The notes under the pieces were generated by a model, which made no database searches, had not been told where the DNA came from, and saw nothing but the letters and a program-made list of their open reading frames with translations. A stretch of DNA of 40,442 bases from Elusimicrobiota bacterium (GTDB lineage: Bacteria; Elusimicrobiota; Elusimicrobia; Elusimicrobiales; UBA9959), in assembly GCA_016207645.1 (NCBI GenBank), contig JACQPH010000026.1, positions 1 to 40,442 on the forward strand, written 5' to 3'. Below, piece by piece: positions 1-6,953 of the stretch. How positions within the stretch are numbered: the first letter of the stretch is position 1; each line of letters opens with the position of its first letter. Position numbers and translations under genes: made by a program.

Positions 1-1716
1 AGGCTCTACCACCCGATGGCGATCACCGTGCTGATGGCCCTGGGAGCCTCCCTGCTGGTGGCCGTGCTGCTGATGCCGGTGCTGGCCTATCTTTTCCTGA
101 AGGCCCCGGCCGGCGGCAGGGGTGAGGAGATGCTGGTCTACAGGGCTCTCAGGAGGACATACCAGCCGGTCCTGGACGCGAGCCTCAGGCGCCCCCTGCT
201 GGCCCTGGTCCCGGCCCTGCTCCTCTCAGCCGGGGCGCTGTTCGTCTACGGCCGCCTGGGAGCCGACTTCATGCCGCCGCTCGACGAAGGGGACCTGCTG
301 ATCAATTTCACGCGGTCCTCCGACATCGGCGTGGACGCCTCGCTCCGTATGCAGAACAAGAGCGACCTGGTGATAGCCGGCTTCCCGGAGGTGAAGCGGG
401 TGTTCTCCCGGCTCGGAACCACTGAATCGGCGACGGACACCATGGGAGTACACCTTTCAGACACTTTCGTCATTTTAAAGAAGGACCCCTCCCAATGGCC
501 GCCGGACGGGGACGGCCGCCGCCGGACCAAGGGCGAGCTCTACGAGGCCCTCAAGGAGGCCCTCGAGAAGGAGATACCGGGCCAGGAGGTTACCGAGAAC
601 CAGCCCATAGAGATGCGCTTCATGGAGATCCTGGAGGGCAGCCGCGCCGACGTGAGCCTGCGCGTCTACGGCAGGGAACTGCCGGTACTGATCGACCTGA
701 TGGAAAAGTCCATCGCCGTCCTGGAAAAGGTGCCCGGCACCCGGGAGGTGGAAATGGACTCCGTCACCGCCCTGCGAAAGGGTCCGGTGCTGAGCGTCCG
801 CCCCGACTACCAGGCCATCGCCCGCTACGGCCTGGACCTGCGCCGGGTCAACACCCTGCTGGAGGCCGCGATGGGAGGCAAAGAGGTGGGCAGCTTCTAC
901 GAGGACCAGTGGCGCTTCCCGGTGGTGCTGCGGGTGGAGGAAAAGCGCCGCGAGGACATAGCTACGATCAAAGCCCTGCCCGTCGGGATGGACGGCGGTT
1001 CGATCCCGCTCAACAAGGTGGCGGCCTTCGAAAGCAGGGACGAGGTGACGACCATAGCCCATCACTACAACCGGCGCTACGCGGCCGTGGCCGTTTTCCT
1101 CGGCGAGCGCGATATCGCAAGCTATGTAGCCGAGGCGCGGGCGGCCATAGAGAAGGAAGTGAAGCTGCCGGAGGGCTACTCGATGATCTGGGGCGGGCAG
1201 TTCAAGAACCTCGAACGGGCCAGGGCCAGGCTGGCCCTGATCGTCCCGGCCGTGCTGCTGGGCATCCTGCTTATACTCTGGAGGGCTTTCGGGAACCTGC
1301 GCGACGCGGTACTGGTCTACACCTGCATACCTCTGGCCCTGACGGGAGGCATCTTCTCGCTGGCGCTGCGCGGCATTCCGCTGAGCGTCTCGGCCTCCAT
1401 CGGCTTCATCGCGCTCATGGGCGTAGCGATACTGAACGGCATGGTGCTGGTCACCTTCTTCAACCAGCTGCGCGAGAAAGGCCTCAGCCCGGAGCAGGCG
1501 GCTAGGGAAGGCGCGCTGACGCGGCTGCGGCCGGTGGCCATGACGGCGCTGGTGGCCAGCCTCGGTTTCCTGCCCATGGCCCTTAACACCGGGCTGGGCG
1601 CCGAAGTGCAGAGGCCGCTGGCCACCGTGGTGATAGGCGGCCTGGTCACCTCGACGCTGCTGACCCTGGTGCTCCTGCCGGCGCTGTACGCTTATTTCTC
1701 CGTGAAAGAGGGCTGA
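1..1716 (+). CDS. Heavy-metal RND efflux pump, CzcA-like, 5'-truncated by window edge
   Basis: Inner-membrane proton-driven permease of the heavy-metal RND family that exports divalent cations through a three-part pump. The frame is open from base 1, and the visible 571 residues correspond to the second half of a protein of about 1,030 residues. Seen: a periplasmic loop starting DFMPPLDEGDLL, the CzcA-type signature ESATDT...SDTFVILK, then a membrane block with GVAILNGMVLVTFF. The three methionines that line the Cu/Ag path in CusA (in LYMP, APxxM and RIDMLS) are absent here (LLINF, HLSDT, EILEG). This favours Zn/Co/Cd/Ni over Cu/Ag, an inference from family knowledge. Its adaptor and outer-membrane genes would lie upstream, outside the window. 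It ends in a strong bidirectional terminator. Confidence 0.9.
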   Translation, partial: RLYHPMAITVLMALGASLLVAVLLMPVLAYLFLKAPAGGRGEEMLVYRALRRTYQPVLDASLRRPLLALVPALLLSAGALFVYGRLGADFMPPLDEGDLLINFTRSSDIGVDASLRMQNKSDLVIAGFPEVKRVFSRLGTTESATDTMGVHLSDTFVILKKDPSQWPPDGDGRRRTKGELYEALKEALEKEIPGQEVTENQPIEMRFMEILEGSRADVSLRVYGRELPVLIDLMEKSIAVLEKVPGTREVEMDSVTALRKGPVLSVRPDYQAIARYGLDLRRVNTLLEAAMGGKEVGSFYEDQWRFPVVLRVEEKRREDIATIKALPVGMDGGSIPLNKVAAFESRDEVTTIAHHYNRRYAAVAVFLGERDIASYVAEARAAIEKEVKLPEGYSMIWGGQFKNLERARARLALIVPAVLLGILLILWRAFGNLRDAVLVYTCIPLALTGGIFSLALRGIPLSVSASIGFIALMGVAILNGMVLVTFFNQLREKGLSPEQAAREGALTRLRPVAMTALVASLGFLPMALNTGLGAEVQRPLATVVIGGLVTSTLLTLVLLPALYAYFSVKEG

Positions 1717-1755
1717 GAGCGGAGTTCGGGCACCCGGCGGTCCGCCGCTGGTCAA

Positions 1756-1791
1756 AAAGCGCTCCCGCCGTATAACCGGCGGGAGCGCTTT
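1756..1791. terminator. Bidirectional intrinsic terminator
   Basis: Perfect 15-bp stem (1756-1770 with 1777-1791), 6-nt loop TATAAC, flanked by A-rich and T-rich tracts on either side. It sits between the convergent RND gene and the trypsin-like protease and can serve both. Confidence 0.85.
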
Positions 1792-1809
1792 AATTATCAG
1801 GATAGGTTC

Positions 1810-2646
1810 TTACTTCGCCGTGGCGTCTATCCAGTCTATCACCGAGCTGACCTTGGAATAAACGCCGTACTTTTTGGGCCTGGCGCAGCCTTCGCCCCAG
1901 CTTACCACGCCGGCCAGCACGCGGGCGTCGCCGGTACCGGTCAGCAGGGGGCCGCCGCTGTCGCCCTGGCAGGAATCCTTGCCGCCTTCGTCAAAGCCCG
2001 CGCAGACCATGCGGTCCGTTATGCTGTCCGGATAAGCCTTGGAGCAGACCTTGGCCGAAACCAGCGGGACGGTCACTTTCCTGAGGGCGTTCTCCACGTC
2101 GCCGTTCTCCATGGTATAGCCCCAGCCGGCGGTGACGAAATCTACCTTGCCTGACAGCGCCTTGCGGTTAAGGACCGCGGGGGGGAACTTTGACTCGCTT
2201 TTGAGGTGCAGCAGGGCGAAGTCATAATCCTGCGGCTGTTTGTTGTAGTCGGGATGGCCGATAACGTTATCCACCTCTAAAGTCTCGGCCTCCGCCTCCT
2301 GGCTCTGCTCGTGCAGGCCGATGACCACTTTCTTGATCCCGCCGGGGATACAATGGGCCGCGGTAAGCACCCAGTCCTTCTTTATAAGGGAGCCGGCGCA
2401 GAAATGCCCGCCGTAGTCGCCGCGCAGGGAGACGATAAAAGGGAACTCGCCCCTTTCAGCCTCCACGCCGCCCACTATCTTCAGGCCGGCGGCCAGGCGG
2501 GGGGTAGGCAGGCCCGGCGCCGGGACCGCGGCCTCGATGCCGGCCTTGTCCAGGGCGTTAAGTTCCGTGCCGTCCGTCGCGCCGGCCAGCCCGGGCAGGG
2601 CCGCCAGCGCCGCTATCGCTATCAGTTTTTTTGTCATCTCTTTCAT
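1810..2646 (-). CDS. Secreted trypsin-like serine protease (S1 family)
   Basis: Exported endopeptidase of 278 residues. Start chosen at 2646: AAAGGAG lies 7 nt upstream, and the protein then begins with a typical signal peptide (MKEMTKK, hydrophobic core, cleavage near AGA, residue 23). A propeptide of about 33 residues follows, ending in K56 before the classical IVGG N-terminus, which implies activation by cleavage after Lys. Catalytic triad: H98 (TAAHC), D142 (DFALL), S230 (GDSGGP). D224, six residues before the serine, sits at the S1-pocket bottom, predicting cleavage after Lys/Arg. Six cysteines fit the conserved pairs C83-C99, C201-C215 and C226-C254. A possible longer start at 2703 has no signal peptide and is rejected. 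A decayed paralogous fragment lies at 4054-4170. Confidence 0.93.
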   Translation of the reverse strand: MKEMTKKLIAIAALAALPGLAGATDGTELNALDKAGIEAAVPAPGLPTPRLAAGLKIVGGVEAERGEFPFIVSLRGDYGGHFCAGSLIKKDWVLTAAHCIPGGIKKVVIGLHEQSQEAEAETLEVDNVIGHPDYNKQPQDYDFALLHLKSESKFPPAVLNRKALSGKVDFVTAGWGYTMENGDVENALRKVTVPLVSAKVCSKAYPDSITDRMVCAGFDEGGKDSCQGDSGGPLLTGTGDARVLAGVVSWGEGCARPKKYGVYSKVSSVIDWIDATAK

Positions 2647-2789
2647 ACCATATCTCCTTTGGAGCGGTGCCGCTGAAGGGTCACATAAGGCCGACTCTGA
2701 CAATTAGAGTTTACGATAGTCTTTGAGCGATGTCATGGGCCGAAGGGCCCAGGCACAACTGGGCATTATGGATCAGGGCGGCCTCTAAA

Positions 2790-2820
2790 TGGAAACGCCC
2801 CGTTAAACGGGGCGTTTCCA
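2790..2820. repeat. Perfect inverted repeat (hairpin)
   Basis: 15-bp arms (2790-2804 and 2806-2820) read TGGAAACGCCCCGTT and its complement, with essentially no spacer. No T tract follows on either strand, so it is not a standard terminator. It lies between the two protease genes. Confidence 0.6.
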
Positions 2821-2824
2821 GCGG

Positions 2825-2878
2825 AATAAGGTGACACACAACTTAATTGTTTCCAATTAAATTGTGTGTCACCTTATT
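2825..2878. repeat. REP-like palindromic element
   Basis: Long imperfect palindrome: AATAAGGTGACACACAA at 2825-2841 pairs with 2862-2878, and after one mismatch TTAATTG (2843-2849) pairs with 2854-2860. That is 24 pairs around a 4-nt loop. The lack of a T tract and the GGTGAC-type ends resemble small mobile palindromes (REP or MITE-like). A differently worded element of the same architecture occurs at 19827-19910. Confidence 0.6.
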
Positions 2879-2904
2879 TAGGCTTTGTCACCTTATTTAG
2901 GCTT
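2867..2904. repeat. 19-bp tandem direct repeat
   Basis: TGTCACCTTATTTAGGCTT occurs twice with no gap (2867-2885, 2886-2904). The first copy includes the right end of the palindrome; the second reaches the stop codon of the adjacent protease gene. This looks like an end duplication of the palindromic element. Confidence 0.65.
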
Positions 2905-3965
2905 CAGTCGAATTTAACGGTGGGGATATCTTTCGCTTCCCGCCTGGTTTCGGAAGCGTCCACCGCCACGCCCACGGCCACGTCCGCGTACTTCCCGGCA
3001 GGTATTTCCGGGATCGCGTCCTTTAGAAAGCGCAGCCGTGTTACACCGGTGCCGATACCCTTGTTCTGGTCCACGGTGTAGGCTATGGTGCAGCCCGCCG
3101 GGCTTTTCACGAAGTCCTGGCCGCCGAGCACCAGGATGCCTTCTATCATTTTCGTCCGGGCGTTGAAGACGGGCCCGCCGGAATTGCCGCCGAAGGCGTC
3201 AAGATCGGTGATGTAATAGGACTTCGGGCCGTCGTTGCGCACCGCGGCCCCGCCGGCTACCTTAAGCGGCAGACCCACGGGGTGGCCGATGGTGAAGAGC
3301 GGCGTGCCATTGCCGGGCTCGGCGCCGCGGTTCACGGGGAGAGGACGGTGGCCTTCCACTTTCCTGTCCAGCTGGATAAGGGCGTAATCGGGGCCCATCC
3401 TGTTCGTAATGTTGGCCAGCACGGAAATAACCGTGCCGAAAAAACCCGAGGGGGGCTTGTCCAGGTCGCGCTTGACTATCTTTTTGCAGCCGTAGACCTC
3501 GCCGGCGGGCAGCGTGGTGGCGGCTTTGCCGCCGCTCTGCTTAACGGCGTAGCCGAAAACGAATTTAGTGTCCGCGCAGGCGGCTTCGTCGGTTACGCAG
3601 TGCCCGGCTGTCATTATCATATCTTCGCCTACAAGGGCACCGGAGCAGAAAGCCCCCAGGGGCTGCTCGCGGAACCTTTCGGAGGGGCAGAGGTTCAGGG
3701 CTTCGCCGAAATTCGCGTGCGCGAGGCTGGCTTTATCGCCGGTAACGGAAACATGTTTCGCCTTCCACAGGGAAACTACGGAATCGGCGAGGACCTGCAT
3801 GTCGGCGGGGGCCTCGTAATAATCCAGCCTGTTATCCGCGCCGTATACGGTCTTGGCGGAGTCAGCCAGGGCGCCGGCCGGCAGCGCGGCCGCCAATGCG
3901 GCGGCTAAAGAAACGGCTTTGGTGCTGTTCAGGAACGGCTTTGCTGGTGAAGGTGTTTTTGTCAT
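2904..3965 (-). CDS. Secreted V8/trypsin-fold serine protease
   Basis: Exported serine endopeptidase of 353 residues. An N-terminal signal segment (hydrophobic residues 18-34, cleavage near ALA, residue 34) precedes the protease fold. Triad: H122 in TAGHC, D193 in DYALIQL, S262 in GGNSGGPVF. The NSGG form and the SGALVG...TAGH layout resemble glutamyl endopeptidase/V8-type S1 proteases rather than classic trypsin. There is no IVGG motif and no Asp six residues before the serine, so specificity is not predicted. No clear ribosome binding site precedes the ATG, and no other Met is suitable. The region after residue 300 has no evident active-site role. It is transcribed in the same direction as the downstream trypsin, about 260 bp away, and probably separately. 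Confidence 0.88.
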   Translation of the reverse strand: MTKTPSPAKPFLNSTKAVSLAAALAAALPAGALADSAKTVYGADNRLDYYEAPADMQVLADSVVSLWKAKHVSVTGDKASLAHANFGEALNLCPSERFREQPLGAFCSGALVGEDMIMTAGHCVTDEAACADTKFVFGYAVKQSGGKAATTLPAGEVYGCKKIVKRDLDKPPSGFFGTVISVLANITNRMGPDYALIQLDRKVEGHRPLPVNRGAEPGNGTPLFTIGHPVGLPLKVAGGAAVRNDGPKSYYITDLDAFGGNSGGPVFNARTKMIEGILVLGGQDFVKSPAGCTIAYTVDQNKGIGTGVTRLRFLKDAIPEIPAGKYADVAVGVAVDASETRREAKDIPTVKFD

Positions 3966-4053
3966 GTTGATAGTTTAAGAGATATCGGCGCGAAAGGGGA
4001 GTGGCTTTGGTCCCAGGGGCTGGTAGGCATGGGGCCCAGTGAATAATAGGTCC

Positions 4054-4170
4054 TTACTTAGCCCCGGCCGGCGGCGGGAAACCCGGACTCGCCTTGAGGT
4101 CCGGGAGGGCGAAGTCATGATCCCGCGGTTGCTTGTTGTAATCGGGATGTCCGGTAATATTTACTAGAAT
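4054..4170 (-). pseudogene. Decayed fragment of a trypsin-like protease gene
   Basis: The minus strand from about 4170 to a stop at 4054-4056 translates to a short frame containing GHPDYNKQPRDHDFAL and FPPPA, closely matching GHPDYNKQPQDYDFAL and FPPA of the trypsin encoded at 1810-2646 (its residues 130-157). DNA similarity is also plain against 2190-2270. The fragment keeps the triad Asp region but has no His or Ser region, no start and no signal peptide. It is best read as the remnant of a third, paralogous protease gene, now filling the upstream region of the sigma-factor gene. Confidence 0.8.
4165..4170 (+). promoter_or_regulatory. Possible -10 box for a leaderless sigma-factor mRNA
   Basis: TAGAAT ends 9 nt before the GTG start at 4180, so transcription would begin at or within 3 nt of the start codon. 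There is no recognisable -35 at 17 nt. Weak evidence. Confidence 0.3.
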
Positions 4171-4179
4171 ATCCTTTAA

Positions 4180-4767
4180 GTGACCGGCAACGAGAACGAG
4201 TTCGAGCTATTGCGCCGCTTTTCGGAAGGGGACGAAGCTGCCTTCGCCGCCGTACTGGCGCGCTGGGAAAAGCCGCTTTTCAATTTTATCTGCCGCCTGC
4301 TGCCGGAAAGGACCGAGGCGGAGGACATAGCCCAGGAAGTGTTCCTTAAAGTGGCCGCCGCCGCCGGAACCCTGCGGGAGCGGGCCAGATTCTCTACCTA
4401 TCTTTTCCGCATCACCTACAACCTCTGTATCGACCGGATAAGGCGCAGGACGGTCAGGGCCGCCGGCGCGTCCTTCGTGAGCCTGGACGAAACCGCCGAG
4501 AGCGGCTCGGGCGAAAAGCTGTCCAGGCAGGTCCCGGACCCTTCCGACCTGCCGGCCGACCTCCTCCGGGAGAGGCTGGAAACGAAAACCTCGGTAGAGA
4601 AAGCCCTTCTACAACTGCCTGAGAACCAGCGGGCGGCTATAATGCTTAAAGTGTACGAAGACCGCCCCTACGCGGAAATAGCCGAAATACTCGGCGTTTC
4701 CCTGCCGTCGGTAGAATCCCTCCTGTTCAGGGCCCGCCAAAACCTGAAGAACCTGCTTAAACAGTAA
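4180..4767 (+). CDS. ECF-type RNA polymerase sigma factor
   Basis: Extracytoplasmic-function sigma factor of 195 residues that would redirect RNA polymerase to stress promoters. Region 2 spans about 24-92 (EAEDIAQEVFLKV then FSTYLFRITYNLCIDRIRRR, the core-binding and -10 recognition helices). Region 4 spans about 138-192 (LPENQRAAIMLKVYEDRPYAEIAEILGVS, helix-turn-helix for the -35). Start: a TAA stop lies directly before GTG 4180, so this GTG is the first usable codon; there is no Shine-Dalgarno. Four genes later comes a zinc-finger anti-sigma (6116), so the two are probably a regulator pair, here separated by two metal-related genes instead of being adjacent. The context suggests control of the metal-resistance genes that follow. 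Confidence 0.92.
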   Translation: MTGNENEFELLRRFSEGDEAAFAAVLARWEKPLFNFICRLLPERTEAEDIAQEVFLKVAAAAGTLRERARFSTYLFRITYNLCIDRIRRRTVRAAGASFVSLDETAESGSGEKLSRQVPDPSDLPADLLRERLETKTSVEKALLQLPENQRAAIMLKVYEDRPYAEIAEILGVSLPSVESLLFRARQNLKNLLKQ

Positions 4768-4800
4768 CCTGCCCTCCCCGCCGCTCCCGTGATCCCCTGG

Positions 4801-4828
4801 CCGCAAGTTTTTGAAGAGTTTTGCGTTT
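4801..4828 (+). promoter_or_regulatory. Candidate ECF sigma promoter or operator, copy 1
   Basis: CCGCAAGT-N9-GTTTTGCGTTT, shared with 6067-6094 at 22 of 28 positions; the differences fall in the middle. A GCAAGT block followed about 14 nt later by GCGTTT has the spacing of an ECF promoter (-35, then CGT-type -10). Transcription would start near 4835, giving a leader of roughly 33 nt before the ATG at 4868. It also contains the inverted pair CGCAA-N14-TTGCG, so a dimeric regulator site is an alternative. Confidence 0.6.
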
Positions 4829-4867
4829 AACGATCGCGGATATTTAAGGAACGGGAGAACAATTATA

Positions 4868-5404
4868 ATGAACACTAAACCGATACTGCCGGTAATAGCG
4901 GCTCTGGCTTTGAGCTCGGCGCAGGCTTTTGCGGGCTCCGGGATGCAGGAACATAAAGGCCACGCGGCGGCGGAGAAGGGCCACATGTGCCCTCACCAGG
5001 AGAAAGAGGCGAAAACGGTGAAAAGGGCGGTGGAGAACGGGATAGAAATAACTATGACGTCGGAAACTCCCGAAGGAGCCGCCGAACTGCGTAAAAAAGC
5101 GGCCGCCGAGTACAACTCCAAAGAGTGCCCGATGATGAAGGGGAGCAAAGAGGTCAAGCTGGAGGATATCGAGCGCGGTGTAAAGGTGACCATTACCTCC
5201 AAAGACCGCGCGGCCGTTAAAAAACTCCAGGCCTCGGCGAAACCGGCCAGGAGCTGCTGCGGAGAGGGCGGGCATGAAAGAGCGGCTTCGGCGAAAAGTT
5301 CGAAGAAGCACGCCTATAGCTGCCCGATGAACTGCGAAGGGTCCGGCTCCGACAAACCCGGGCGCTGCCCCAAGTGCGGCATGAACCTGGTAAAGAACGG
5401 GTAA
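4868..5404 (+). CDS. Exported heavy-metal-binding protein with HMBD motif
   Basis: 178-residue periplasmic protein, probably a soft-metal buffer or chaperone. Start at 4868 gives a clean signal peptide (cleavage near AFA, residue 22); GGGAG lies about 10 nt upstream. The C-terminus (150-176) carries the heavy-metal-binding motif YSCPMNCEG...GRCPKCGMNLVK. The middle contains two related segments, VENGIEITMTS (55-65) and IERGVKVTITS (102-111), each followed by a charged helix, which suggests an internal duplication. Extra Cys/His/Met groups (HMCPH at 39-43, CPMM at 87-90, CC at 130-131) add ligands. It is preceded by the 28-bp shared element, so it is likely a direct target of the sigma factor encoded just upstream. 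Confidence 0.82.
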   Translation: MNTKPILPVIAALALSSAQAFAGSGMQEHKGHAAAEKGHMCPHQEKEAKTVKRAVENGIEITMTSETPEGAAELRKKAAAEYNSKECPMMKGSKEVKLEDIERGVKVTITSKDRAAVKKLQASAKPARSCCGEGGHERAASAKSSKKHAYSCPMNCEGSGSDKPGRCPKCGMNLVKNG

Positions 5405-5511
5405 GCGACCGGCGAATGCCGGAACCGCGCTATTATTCTGGTGGAAACGCTTTATTTTAGTATCCACTGCGGGGGGATCTTTCCCTCTTCGAGGCGAGAA
5501 AAGGGGGGGAA

Positions 5512-6066
5512 ATGGACTTTTCTTTATTCGGTTTCAAGGCGGCCGGCGAGTTATTCAATATCCACCCGCTGTTCGTGCATTTCCCGGCGGCTTTCCTGCC
5601 CGGCGCCTTCCTGCTGTACGGCCTGGGGCTGTTTTTTAAAGAACCCGAGCTCGACTTCGCGGGAAGGGCTTGTCTTTACCTGGCCGCAGCGGGCGCGCTA
5701 AGCGCGGTAATAACCGGCCTTATTGCCGCGGACAGCTTTCCCCATAACGAAGTCATACACCAGCTGATGGGAACGCATCAAACCCTGGGCTGGGTCGTGC
5801 TCTCCCTGTCGGGCGTCCTGAGCGCGTGGAGTTTTTTTCAGACTGAACACCGCCCGAAAGCCGCCTGGGCTTTCCTCGCGCTGCTGGGGCTGGCCTGCCT
5901 GGCCGTCATGCAGGGAGCGGACATAGGCGCGCGGATGGTCTATCTGGAAGGCGCCGCCGTGAAGCCGGCGGTCTCCGTGATAGCCGCGAAAGAAGGAACG
6001 GAGCCCGGGGCGCCGCGGAAGGCCGCGGCTCCCGCCGGCCACGAGGGGCACCGCCACAAACACTGA
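5512..6066 (+). CDS. DUF2231-type four-helix membrane protein with His-rich tail
   Basis: 184-residue inner-membrane protein matching the look of the DUF2231 family: NIHPLFVHFPAAFLPGAFLLYGL (first helix with conserved His), a second helix ending near ITGLIAADSF, HQTLGWVVLSL, and the closing GADIGARMVYLEG motif. Four hydrophobic segments span about 17-40, 50-73, 87-106 and 115-135. The C-terminal tail ends in GHEGHRHKH, six metal ligands in a short stretch. The family's function is not established; it often lies near metal or redox genes. A G-rich ribosome binding site (AAGGGGGGGA) precedes the ATG. It sits between the metal-binding protein and the anti-sigma gene. Confidence 0.8.
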   Translation: MDFSLFGFKAAGELFNIHPLFVHFPAAFLPGAFLLYGLGLFFKEPELDFAGRACLYLAAAGALSAVITGLIAADSFPHNEVIHQLMGTHQTLGWVVLSLSGVLSAWSFFQTEHRPKAAWAFLALLGLACLAVMQGADIGARMVYLEGAAVKPAVSVIAAKEGTEPGAPRKAAAPAGHEGHRHKH

Positions 6067-6094
6067 CCGCAAGTATTTCGCCGGTTTTGCGTTT
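6067..6094 (+). promoter_or_regulatory. Candidate ECF sigma promoter or operator, copy 2
   Basis: Second copy of CCGCAAGT-N9-GTTTTGCGTTT, beginning right after the stop of the preceding gene and ending 21 nt before the ATG at 6116. Transcription from it would give a leader of about 15 nt for the anti-sigma gene and what follows. Confidence 0.6.
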
Positions 6095-6115
6095 GAAAGA
6101 ATGCGAGGTCACATT

Positions 6116-6697
6116 ATGCCTGAAAATTGTAAAGAGAGCCCGCGGGACCTTTCGGCCTACCTGGACGGGGCGCTGGCCGCGGAAAAACGGGCCGCGGTGG
6201 AAGCCCATTTAACCGCCTGCGCTTACTGCGCCGCGGAATTAAAGCTCCTGTCGGAGACTGACGCCCGCATAAAACAGCTTCCCGCTATAGAACCTCCGCC
6301 CTTTTTCGCGGCCAGGGTCGCCGCCGCCGCCCGCTCGGCTAACCGGTACGGCGCCTCTTTGCGCCGCTACCTGCGCCTGCCGGTGCCCGCCATGACCATA
6401 ATGGTGACCGTCATCCTGCTCAATATTTTCACCTTCGCCTTCAACATCAACGCGATGGAGAACGGGACGCGCCGGGAGCTCGCCGGCAAAATAGTGGAGC
6501 AGTTCACCCAGCCGGCCAGCCTGATAAACCCGGTGGCGCTGGTCCGTCTCTGCGACGAATGCTCGAAGTACATGTGCCGCTGCACGCACAAAGCCGGCAA
6601 GCAATGCGCCTGTCCCTGCAAAAACTGCGAACTGGCGAGGGAAGATGCCGGAAAAACCTGCGATACGGAAAACATGGAGGAAGCCGATGTCCACTAA
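6116..6697 (+). CDS. Zinc-finger anti-sigma factor with cysteine-rich extracytoplasmic tail
   Basis: 193-residue membrane-bound anti-sigma. The N-terminal zf-HC2/ZAS domain (about 5-45) has LSAYLDGALAAEKRAAVEAH, then the zinc motif H31-x3-C35-x2-C38. A single membrane helix spans about 91-110. The part after the helix should be periplasmic and ends in an unusual block with nine cysteines in 37 residues (C146, C149, C154, C156, C164, C166, C168, C171, C182). Such a tail could bind Cu, Ag or another thiophilic metal and signal through the helix to release the sigma factor; this is inference. Start at 6116 chosen for GAGGT 6 nt upstream (an ATG at 6101 lacks one). The end overlaps the next start by 11 bp. 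Confidence 0.85.
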   Translation: MPENCKESPRDLSAYLDGALAAEKRAAVEAHLTACAYCAAELKLLSETDARIKQLPAIEPPPFFAARVAAAARSANRYGASLRRYLRLPVPAMTIMVTVILLNIFTFAFNINAMENGTRRELAGKIVEQFTQPASLINPVALVRLCDECSKYMCRCTHKAGKQCACPCKNCELAREDAGKTCDTENMEEADVH

Positions 6698-6941
6698 ACT
6701 CGCCGCCGCGGCTCTCGCCATGGGCGCGCTCTCTTTCGTGCACTTGTTCGGCATGGAAAAAGCCTCCCTGGCGGTGGCTTTCGGCGTACTGGCCCTCAGG
6801 GACCCGGAAATAACCTCGCGCGGCCGGAAGCTGGCTAAGGCGGCGGTAATAACCGGGCTGGCCTACCTGGTCCTGATAGCCGGCCTTTTCCTCCACCATC
6901 TGCCGATGTTGAACAGCATGGCCTCGAAGCTGGCGAAGTAA
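6687..6941 (+). CDS. Small two-helix membrane protein
   Basis: 84 residues with two hydrophobic segments (about 4-36 and 50-70) around a short basic cytoplasmic-type loop. The start at 6687 has GGAGG 6-7 nt upstream, lies inside the end of the anti-sigma gene and is probably translationally coupled to it. Not recognised as a known family; it lies between the anti-sigma gene and the efflux genes and may be an accessory of either. Confidence 0.7.
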   Translation: MSTKLAAAALAMGALSFVHLFGMEKASLAVAFGVLALRDPEITSRGRKLAKAAVITGLAYLVLIAGLFLHHLPMLNSMASKLAK

Positions 6942-6953
6942 GGCATCATATTT

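Noticed and set aside
475-1755. 426-residue open frame on the minus strand opposite the RND pump
   Set aside because: Antisense shadow in GC-rich DNA: low-complexity Gln/His/Arg/Gly translation, no domain, and it runs through the terminator.
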